Shown here: positions 1 to 4,757 of the stretch, piece after piece
Layout: each line of letters opens with the position of its first letter
Position numbering within the stretch: the stretch's first letter is position 1
Assembly (NCBI GenBank): GCA_039931435.1
Contig: JBDTRY010000259.1
Location: 1-5,356 of the forward strand
DNA length: 5,356 nt
Direction of reading: 5' to 3'
Source: JBDTRY01 sp039931435
Lineage (GTDB): Bacteria; Acidobacteriota; Thermoanaerobaculia; Gp7-AA8
The notes under the pieces: model-generated
Seen by the model: only the letters and a program-made list of their open reading frames with translations
What the model was told of the DNA's origin: nothing
Database searches by the model: none
Translations under genes and position numbers: made by a program

Positions 1-145
1 AAACGCAGGGCGTGTCATCCTGAAGCGTCGAGCGAAGGATCTCTTCTACCTTCCCTGTTGCTACGCGAGGAACGGCACGATTCTCGTTGACGAGATCCTT
101 CGGTCGCTGCGCTCCTCAGGATGACAAGCTCTCCAGTCCTCGTAA
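1..145. repeat. Palindromic repeat unit A, copy 1 (tandem 145-bp period)
   Basis: First copy of a tandem repeat with a 145-bp period. Bases 1-115 match 146-260 except for three substitutions (positions 72, 73 and 75). Inside the unit, a left arm (13-43, starting TGTCATCCTGA and ending GAAGGATCTC) is the imperfect inverted complement of a right arm (92-126, starting GAGATCCTTCGG and ending CTCAGGATGACA). About 48 bp separate the arms, so the unit could fold as a long imperfect hairpin or cruciform. Bases 127-145 are a spacer. The left end is cut by the window edge, so more copies may lie upstream. The form fits a dispersed intergenic palindrome; I see no transposase or protein-coding content. 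Confidence 0.85.
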
Positions 146-260
146 AAACGCAGGGCGTGTCATCCTGAAGCGTCGAGCGAAGGATCTCTTCTACCTTCCC
201 TGTTGCTACGCGAGGAGGGTCACGATTCTCGTTGACGAGATCCTTCGGTCGCTGCGCTCC
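146..260. repeat. Palindromic repeat unit A, copy 2, right arm truncated
   Basis: Second tandem copy, 112 of 115 bases identical to copy 1. It carries the full left arm (158-188) and the start of the right arm (from 237). Similarity to copy 1 stops abruptly after GCTGCGCTCC at 260, where copy 1 continues into TCAGGATGACA. The missing right-arm end has a diverged counterpart at 474-528, which suggests this copy was interrupted, not simply shortened. High identity between the copies points to recent duplication or gene conversion. Confidence 0.82.
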
Positions 261-262
261 CT

Positions 263-277
263 TGTAAGAAACTTACA
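263..277. repeat. Short perfect inverted repeat
   Basis: TGTAAG, a 3-base loop (AAA), then CTTACA: six perfect pairs with a tight loop. It lies just inside the stretch that separates the broken unit A copy from palindrome B. A second perfect 8-bp palindrome, TGACGTCA, lies at 287-294. Either could be a protein-binding site or an element end, but no gene nearby is oriented to use them, so function is unknown. Confidence 0.4.
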
Positions 278-330
278 TGAAGTATGTGACGTCAGCTCTG
301 GAACTTGAACAGGCCATGCGTCGAAAACGC

Positions 331-433
331 GTCACCCCGAGCGGGAGCGAGGGGCCCCAGAGGGACGGGTGGTAAGCCCCCGGGGATCGTGCCCCCCGTC
401 CACTGGGGTCCCTCGCTCAACGCTCGGGATGAC
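331..433. repeat. Palindromic repeat unit B (GC-rich inverted repeat)
   Basis: The left arm 331-360 (begins GTCACCCCGAGCG, ends GGGGCCCCAG) pairs with the right arm 403-433 (begins CTGGGGTCCCTCGCTC, ends GCTCGGGATGAC), with roughly 26 of 30 positions complementary. The 42-bp interior adds further pairing, GGGACGGG near 362-369 against CCCCGTCC near 394-401, so the hairpin could extend inward. The arm layout (GTCAyCC, GAGCG, GCGA, GG) parallels unit A while the sequence differs, so B looks like a second subtype of the same kind of repeat. No coding content is supported. Confidence 0.75.
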
Positions 434-469
434 GGCGCTCATCGAGTTTCTTCTCTCTGTTCCAGCGCC

Positions 470-528
470 AGCCGCTGCGATCCCTCAGGATGACACGCTC
501 TCACATGCTCCGTTAAAACGACGGCCGC
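470..528. repeat. Orphan right arm of unit A plus spacer remnant
   Basis: GCTGCGATCC followed by CTCAGGATGACA (474-495) matches the end of the right arm of unit A copy 1 (GCTGCGCTCC, TCAGGATGACA). The similarity seems to continue into the spacer: GCTCTCA and GTTAAAACG here, against GCTCTCC and GTAAAAACG in copy 1. There is no matching left arm beside it. It ends about three bases from the stop codon of the S51-like gene at 532, so repeat sequence reaches the gene's very end. Confidence 0.6.
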
Positions 529-531
529 GGT

Positions 532-1221
532 TCATTGCTCCGGCGGCGGCTTCCGCACGATGGCGATCGATCCTTCTCCGAGAATGGTGCTCGCACCTTC
601 CGGGCCGATCGCTACAGCGGTGCGCGCTGGAATGCCGATGCCCACCGTCACGGCAGGCAGCGAGGAGAGAGCCCGAAGCTGGTGATCGTCTGCAGGGTCC
701 AGCGGCGCCACGATGGCACTTCCCGGAATGAGGTCCAATCCGCAGGGCGCAGCTGCGTCGGGAGCGGGATCGCCGATTACAGCGCCCAGTGCGGCCGCCG
801 CTCCGCCGATGGCGGCGATGATTCCGCCGTCAAGGAGAACTTCGCGAAAAGCGTCCATCACCTGCGGCTGGCGGAGCACTTCGGCGATGGTGCCGCTCAC
901 TCCGCCCCCGAGGTAGACGATGCCGCTGCCGCGGATAAGGGCCAGATTTTTTTCACGACGGGCGTCACGCGTGCGGTAGATCGGAATGGACATGAACTCC
1001 ACGTCAGGGTCGAGGCCCTGTATGTAGGCACCGAAGTGGCGCGGATAATCCATCGAACCCGAGGCCGTGGGAAGGAAACGCAGCCGCTTTCGTTGCGCTG
1101 GAATCCGCTCGAGCAGAAACCGGTCGATCTCCGCGGTTTCACCGAACGAGAATTCGCCTCCGCCGATGAGCACGATCCATCCCCTCCCGGGAGGACGGGG
1201 AAGATTCAGTTTTCGAGACAC
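532..1221 (-). CDS. Peptidase S51/cyanophycinase-like protein with substituted nucleophile, probably non-peptidase
   Basis: A 229-residue soluble protein with the class I glutamine-amidotransferase-like fold layout of family S51 (cyanophycinase, PepE). N-terminal strand WIVLIGGGEF (15-24) is followed by a central IVYLGGGVSG (101-110), where the family usually has a GG(D/N)Q-type loop. The nucleophile elbow region is IIAAIGGAAAALG (134-146). In active members this elbow reads G-T-S-A-G-A; here the aligned stretch is G139-G140-A141-A142-A143-A144, so the catalytic Ser is Ala. The downstream DDHQLRALSSL (178-188) keeps the family's His segment, and GIGIPARTAVAI (194-205) matches the usual GI(D/E)E-TA segment but without its acid. 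The fold appears intact and in frame, so this is a probable pseudoenzyme or a protein with another activity, not a decayed gene. The start is a GTG without a clear Shine-Dalgarno site; WIVLIGGG begins soon after, so the true start cannot be far off. It lies 61 bp after sucD on the same strand, probably the last gene of that operon. Confidence 0.75.
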   Translation of the reverse strand: MSRKLNLPRPPGRGWIVLIGGGEFSFGETAEIDRFLLERIPAQRKRLRFLPTASGSMDYPRHFGAYIQGLDPDVEFMSIPIYRTRDARREKNLALIRGSGIVYLGGGVSGTIAEVLRQPQVMDAFREVLLDGGIIAAIGGAAAALGAVIGDPAPDAAAPCGLDLIPGSAIVAPLDPADDHQLRALSSLPAVTVGIGIPARTAVAIGPEGASTILGEGSIAIVRKPPPEQ

Positions 1222-1282
1222 GGCGCGTCAGGCAAGTGGTCGGCGGCGTACCGTCGCTGCACAACGACTATCGAGGGCGGGA

Positions 1283-2185
1283 TCACTTCTTCCAGACCTG
1301 TTCGATCATCGAACCGATCGCGGCTGGAGACTCAACAACGTGAATTCCCGCCTCACGAAGCGCATTCATCTTCTCCGCGGCGGTTCCCTTTCCGCCGCTG
1401 ATGATGGCACCGGCGTGTCCCATCCTGCGGCCGGGAGGCGCTGTCTGACCGGCGATGAAGGCCACGACCGGCTTCCGGACGTGCGCTTTGACGAAGGCCC
1501 CCCCTTCCTCTTCGGCAGTGCCGCCGATCTCGCCAATCATGACGATGGCTTCGGTCTCTCCATCCGCTTCGAAGGCCTGGAGACAATCGATGAAATTCGT
1601 TCCGGGCAACGGATCGCCTCCGATGCCCACGGCGGTAGACTGCCCGATTCCGCGCTTCGAAAGCTGACCGACGGCTTCGTAGGTGAGCGTGCCGGAGCGG
1701 GAGACGATTCCGATCGGCCCTTCGCGGTGAATGTGTCCGGGCATGATCCCGATCTTTGCCTTGCCGGGCGACATGATTCCCGGGCAGTTCGGTCCGATCA
1801 GTCGCGATGCCGTTCTGCCCGCGGCAACCAGTTCCGCGTTCTTTTTCTGCAGAAAGTCATGGACGTTTTCCATGTCCTGAACGGGGATACCCTCGGTGAT
1901 ACAGATGACGAGCTCGATGCCGGCATCGCATGCTTCCATGATGGCGTCACCGGCGAACCTTGGGGGAACGAAGATCAGCGAGCAGTTTGCATCTTCCTTT
2001 TCGCGCGCCTCGAGGACGCTGTCGAAGACGGCAAAGTCCTCGTGGACGGTCCCCCCCTTTCCGGGAGTGACACCCCCCACGACCTTCGTTCCGTACTCGC
2101 GGCATTGAATGGCGTGAAAGCTTCCTTCCCTGCCGGTGATCCCCTGTACGATGACGCGGGTGTTCTGATCAGCCCAGATTGACAT
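1283..2185 (-). CDS. sucD: Succinyl-CoA synthetase (ADP-forming) alpha subunit
   Basis: A complete 300-residue alpha subunit of cytosolic succinate-CoA ligase, which with SucC interconverts succinyl-CoA + NDP + Pi and succinate + CoA + NTP in the TCA cycle. The N-terminal Rossmann CoA-binding domain shows GITGREG (15-21) and TPGKGG (40-45). The ligase domain carries GPNCPG (131-136), SRSGTLTYE (162-170), GIGGDP (187-192) and GEIGG (218-222; its Glu219 contacts the active His). The phosphorylated histidine is His257 in RRMGHAGAI (253-261). The length is close to the family norm of about 290. The ATG start follows directly after a purine-rich GGGGAGAGAGG, the best ribosome site in the window. 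It lies 81 bp downstream of sucC on the same strand, the usual order. No defects were seen. Confidence 0.97.
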   Translation of the reverse strand: MSIWADQNTRVIVQGITGREGSFHAIQCREYGTKVVGGVTPGKGGTVHEDFAVFDSVLEAREKEDANCSLIFVPPRFAGDAIMEACDAGIELVICITEGIPVQDMENVHDFLQKKNAELVAAGRTASRLIGPNCPGIMSPGKAKIGIMPGHIHREGPIGIVSRSGTLTYEAVGQLSKRGIGQSTAVGIGGDPLPGTNFIDCLQAFEADGETEAIVMIGEIGGTAEEEGGAFVKAHVRKPVVAFIAGQTAPPGRRMGHAGAIISGGKGTAAEKMNALREAGIHVVESPAAIGSMIEQVWKK

Positions 2186-2188
2186 TCA

Positions 2189-2200
2189 GCCTCTCTCCCC
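2189..2200 (-). promoter_or_regulatory. Shine-Dalgarno site of sucD
   Basis: On the minus strand GGGGAGAGAGG precedes the sucD ATG with a short CTGA spacer. It is the only strongly purine-rich start region among the five genes and supports the ATG at 2185. The spacer's TGA is also the stop of a 23-codon open frame that abuts the sucD start. Confidence 0.6.
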
Positions 2201-2266
2201 GGATCGATTCGAGTGAGGCGCAGCCGTTCGCTCGTATCCAGTGCTCTGTCCCATCATTGCGCATTT

Positions 2267-3442
2267 CTAAACGGTCGGTGAGTGGCTCATGGCAGCGCGG
2301 ACTACCTTCTCGGCCGCATCTTCCATACCCTCGGCAGTGATGAGATTCAATCCCGACTTCGCCAGGATTTCCTTGCCCAGCTCGACGTTCGTTCCTTCCA
2401 GCCGCACCACCACCGGTACGGGAAGCCCGACCTCACGCGAGGCCTGCACTACTCCTTCAGCAATGCGGTCGCAGCGCATGATTCCACCAAATATATTGAT
2501 TAAAATAGCTTTCACATTTTTATCACTTAATATGATGCGAAAAGCATTCTTGACCTGCTCGGCGTTGGCGCCACCACCTACATCCAGGAAGTTGGCCGGC
2601 TCGCCCCCCGCCAGCTTGATGATGTCCATCGTGCCCATGGCCAGCCCGGCGCCGTTGACCATACAGCCTACGTTTCCGTCGAGCTTGATGTAGTTGAGAC
2701 CATAGCGGGAGGCCTCGACTTCAAGCGGATCCTCCTCGCTGAGATCGCGCATGGCCTGAATGTCCTTGTGCCGGAAAAGGGCGTTGTCGTCGAAACTCAT
2801 CTTGCAGTCGAGAGCGAAGACGTTCCCTTCCTTCGTCACCAGCAGAGGGTTGATCTCGGCAAGGGAGGCATCGGTTTCGATGTACGCGCGCATCAGTTTC
2901 TGAACAAAGTCCACACACTGTTTGAATGGTTCTCCCGTCAGTCCCAGGGCCTGAGCGACATGACGGGCCTGAAACGGTTGCGTGCCCAGCACGGAGTCCA
3001 CAGCTTCGCGGTGAATGGCTTTCGGGTCACGCTCCGCCACCTCCTCGATCTCCATTCCTCCCTGTTGCGAGGCCATGATGACCGGTGTGCCGAGGCGCCG
3101 GTCGAGTGTAACGCCGAGGTACAGCTCCCGGTCGATGTTCAACGCTTCTTCGATGAGAACGGTCTTGACCACGCGCCCTTCCGGTCCGGTCTGATGTGTG
3201 ACGAGGGTCATTCCGAGGATCTGATCGGCAATCGTCGCCGCTTCGTCGGCGTCTTTTGCGAGCTTGACCCCTCCGCCTTTACCTCGACCGCCGGCGTGAA
3301 TCTGAGCCTTGACCACGACGCGGCCGCCAAGCTCCTTCGCTGCGTCCCGCGCTTTGTCGGGCGTGTCCACAACGATTCCCCGCGGGGTGGGAACGCCGTA
3401 ACGGCGAAGGATTTCTTTGGCTTGATATTCATGGACTTTCAT
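2267..3442 (-). CDS. sucC: Succinyl-CoA synthetase (ADP-forming) beta subunit
   Basis: A complete 391-residue beta subunit of succinate-CoA ligase and partner of SucD; it binds the nucleotide and Mg and receives the phosphate from the alpha-subunit histidine. The N-terminal ATP-grasp domain begins MKVHEYQAKEILRRYGVP and includes QIHAGGRGKGGGVK (47-60). The Mg-ligand region has EINPL (Asn198) and ALDCK (Asp212). The C-terminal flavodoxin-like domain has GNVGCMVNGAGLAMGTMD (256-273), FLDVGGGA (285-292) and NIFGGIMRCD (316-325). The length matches the family (about 388). Nucleotide preference cannot be settled by eye. The start has almost no Shine-Dalgarno sequence, and a possible extended -10 lies only about 11 bp upstream, so the mRNA may be nearly leaderless. 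Codons for residues 298-321 (2481-2550) are strikingly AT-rich compared with the rest of the gene, although the protein there is normal and conserved. Confidence 0.97.
   Translation of the reverse strand: MKVHEYQAKEILRRYGVPTPRGIVVDTPDKARDAAKELGGRVVVKAQIHAGGRGKGGGVKLAKDADEAATIADQILGMTLVTHQTGPEGRVVKTVLIEEALNIDRELYLGVTLDRRLGTPVIMASQQGGMEIEEVAERDPKAIHREAVDSVLGTQPFQARHVAQALGLTGEPFKQCVDFVQKLMRAYIETDASLAEINPLLVTKEGNVFALDCKMSFDDNALFRHKDIQAMRDLSEEDPLEVEASRYGLNYIKLDGNVGCMVNGAGLAMGTMDIIKLAGGEPANFLDVGGGANAEQVKNAFRIILSDKNVKAILINIFGGIMRCDRIAEGVVQASREVGLPVPVVVRLEGTNVELGKEILAKSGLNLITAEGMEDAAEKVVRAAMSHSPTV
2481..2550 (-). other. AT-rich patch inside sucC
   Basis: I count 52 A/T among these 70 bases (74%), while the gene on both sides is about 40% A/T. 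The codons used here include ATA (twice), TTA (twice), AGT, GAT, AAA, AAT, ATT and TTT, the AT-ending choices for residues 298-321. The encoded segment, ending in NIFGGIM, is the conserved SucC sequence and stays in frame. The patch could be a short conversion tract from an AT-rich relative, an internal promoter region for sucD, or an assembly artefact. Confidence 0.7.
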
Positions 3443-3452
3443 AGGGCTCAGG

Positions 3453-3462
3453 TTTTATCACA
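3453..3462 (-). promoter_or_regulatory. Candidate extended -10 promoter element of sucC
   Basis: The minus strand reads TGTGATAAAA, an extended -10-like TGn followed by GATAAA (four of six matches to TATAAT). No good -35 is seen 16-18 bp upstream. Initiation about 7 bp downstream would start the transcript within a few bases of the sucC ATG at 3442, which fits the lack of a Shine-Dalgarno site. This is a weak prediction by eye. Confidence 0.3.
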
Positions 3463-3463
3463 A

Positions 3464-3483
3464 GTCGCTTCCCGTTGAGCGAC
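3464..3483. repeat. Inverted repeat in the sucC/methyltransferase divergent region
   Basis: GTCGCT (3464-3469) and AGCGAC (3478-3483) are perfect inverted 6-mers around an 8-base centre. They sit immediately upstream of the candidate sucC -10 element, where a -35 would be expected. The position would suit an operator for a dimeric regulator, but 6-bp arms can arise by chance and no regulator is encoded in the window. Confidence 0.35.
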
Positions 3484-3552
3484 GCACCGGCCGGCCCCGG
3501 TCGCATCTCGAGTCATCCGTCGATACAGGACAACAACGGCGCAGCTCAAACC

Positions 3553-3580
3553 GTGACAGCGCATCCAAAGCTGACATACT
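3553..3580 (+). promoter_or_regulatory. Candidate promoter of the RNA methyltransferase
   Basis: GTGACA (3553-3558, five of six to TTGACA), a 16-bp spacer, then CATACT (3575-3580, four of six to TATAAT). The expected start site at about 3586-3588 coincides with the GTG start codon at 3588, implying a leaderless transcript. That agrees with the absence of a Shine-Dalgarno site before the gene. Predicted by eye only. Confidence 0.4.
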
Positions 3581-3587
3581 TCGGGTC

Positions 3588-4757
3588 GTGCGTCGCCCTG
3601 CTCCCAATCTTGCTATCGGATCCCGGATTCAGATAAGAGCAGAAGAGCTCGTCGCTGGAGGAGAGGCCCTGGCCCGGCTGGATGGGTTTCCGATCTTCGT
3701 TCCCGGACTCTACCCGGGCGACCTGGCCGTCGTGGAACTGGCTGAAGTGAAAGCCGGCTTCGCCCGGGCCACTGCCGTCGAAATCGTCGAGGCCAGCGTC
3801 CTTCGCCGGGAGTCTCCCTGTCCCGTAGCACACGAATGCGGTGGCTGCGACTGGACCTCACTTCGCCTTGACGAGCAACTCAGAGCGAAACGACGCATCC
3901 TTCTGGAGTCTCTTCGACGCGTCGGAAAATTTCCTGCGACCCGGCTGCCGTCCGTGACCGTCTATCCTTCGCCGCTCAATTATCGGATTCGAAGCCGCCT
4001 GCACATGAAAAACGGAGCAATGGGGTTCTACGCCGAGCGCTCTCACCGCGTCGTTCCCCTGCCTGCTGAATGTGAGGTGGTCGGTCCGAATGTGCTCCGT
4101 GACCTCGAACAACTACGCAGCCTGGCGCAGAAGGACGACGGATCCATCGAGACGTTCGAGCGCGACCACCTCCTGACGATCTCACAAGGCGGCGAGCTGG
4201 AAGTCTCCATCGAGGTACGCGGCATTCCCTATCTGCTGTCCACCGCTTCGTTTTTTCAAGTGAACCGTCATCTGGCCGGAACGATGATCGATCTGGTAAC
4301 GGCGCAGGCTGCGGCACTGGAACGACGTGACCTGGCGCTCGACCTGTACGCCGGTGTGGGATTCTTCGCGCTGCCGCTGGCAGAACATTTCAAGGAGATC
4401 ATCGCCGTCGAGTCGTCGCCGGCTTCAAGCCGCTACGCCCGGAAGAATGCTGCAGCGTTCTCGTCGATTGCCATTTCCACGCGCACTTCCGAAGACTTTC
4501 TGCGCTCGTTCGAACGACAGGCCGACTTCACCATGGTCGACCCTCCTCGGGCCGGGCTGTCCGTGGAGGTCATCGAGAGAATCTCGTCCATAACGCGCGA
4601 AAAGATTTGTTATCTCTCGTGCGATCCGGTAACCTTCAGCCGCGACGCTTCACGGCTCGAACGTCGCGGCTGGCGTCTGACCACTCTGGACCTGCTCGAC
4701 CTCTTTCCGAACACTCACCACATCGAAACTCTCTCCTCGTTCGAGCGTGTCGAATGA
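3588..4757 (+). CDS. rlmD: SAM-dependent RNA uracil-C5 methyltransferase (RlmD/RumA/TrmA family)
   Basis: A complete 389-residue enzyme that methylates C5 of a uridine, most likely in 23S rRNA. The N-terminal TRAM RNA-binding domain spans about 11-66. The 4Fe-4S ligands are Cys78, Cys84 and Cys87 (CPVAHECGGCDW), with Cys162 in LPAECEVVGPNVL as the fourth. The methyltransferase domain follows: FFQVN (222-226), SAM loop LDLYAGVGFFALPLA (251-265), Glu275, DPPRAG (318-323), catalytic nucleophile Cys345 in YLSCDP, and Glu380 in HHIETLSSF as the expected general base. TRAM plus Fe-S cluster argues for RlmD/RlmCD-type enzymes over TrmA, which lacks TRAM, but the exact target base (such as U1939 or U747) cannot be read from sequence, so the symbol is provisional. 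It starts at a GTG with no clear ribosome site; TRAM begins about ten residues in, so this start is sensible. It is divergent from sucC and overlaps the next gene by 11 bp. Confidence 0.92.
   Translation: MRRPAPNLAIGSRIQIRAEELVAGGEALARLDGFPIFVPGLYPGDLAVVELAEVKAGFARATAVEIVEASVLRRESPCPVAHECGGCDWTSLRLDEQLRAKRRILLESLRRVGKFPATRLPSVTVYPSPLNYRIRSRLHMKNGAMGFYAERSHRVVPLPAECEVVGPNVLRDLEQLRSLAQKDDGSIETFERDHLLTISQGGELEVSIEVRGIPYLLSTASFFQVNRHLAGTMIDLVTAQAAALERRDLALDLYAGVGFFALPLAEHFKEIIAVESSPASSRYARKNAAAFSSIAISTRTSEDFLRSFERQADFTMVDPPRAGLSVEVIERISSITREKICYLSCDPVTFSRDASRLERRGWRLTTLDLLDLFPNTHHIETLSSFERVE

Noticed and set aside
87..308. A 73-codon open frame over the repeat units
   Set aside because: It is a translation of the palindromic repeat arms and spacer, differs in phase from any conserved family, and has no ribosome site. 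Such frames recur wherever these repeats occur and are not genes.
331..433. Intrinsic terminator for the sucC-sucD-S51 transcript
   Set aside because: The hairpin is about 100 bp past the S51-like stop and has no U-tract on the minus strand; it matches a repeat family better. Incidental transcription blocking cannot be excluded.
1..531. CRISPR array
   Set aside because: There are only two units of about 145 bp with long internal inverted arms and a single non-unique spacer; this does not fit short direct repeats with regular spacers, and no cas gene is present.
305..731. Overlapping plus-strand open frames across palindrome B and into the S51-like gene
   Set aside because: Low-complexity, Pro/Arg/Ser-rich translations that partly run antisense to a gene with clear family motifs; no support for coding.
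943..956. T-run inside the S51-like gene as a possible frameshift site
   Set aside because: On the minus strand it encodes Glu-Lys-Asn-Leu in the intact frame; the protein reads through with normal family motifs on both sides.
535..1401. 288-codon plus-strand open frame antisense to the S51-like gene and the end of sucD
   Set aside because: The opposite strand encodes recognisable conserved proteins; long antisense frames are expected in GC-rich genes.
1067..2182. 371-codon plus-strand open frame antisense to sucD
   Set aside because: SucD motifs and the active-site His on the minus strand are unambiguous; this frame is their shadow and matches no family I recognise.
2768..3478. 236-codon plus-strand open frame antisense to sucC
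   Set aside because: It is the shadow of the ATP-grasp domain coding region; no motifs or plausible start signals.
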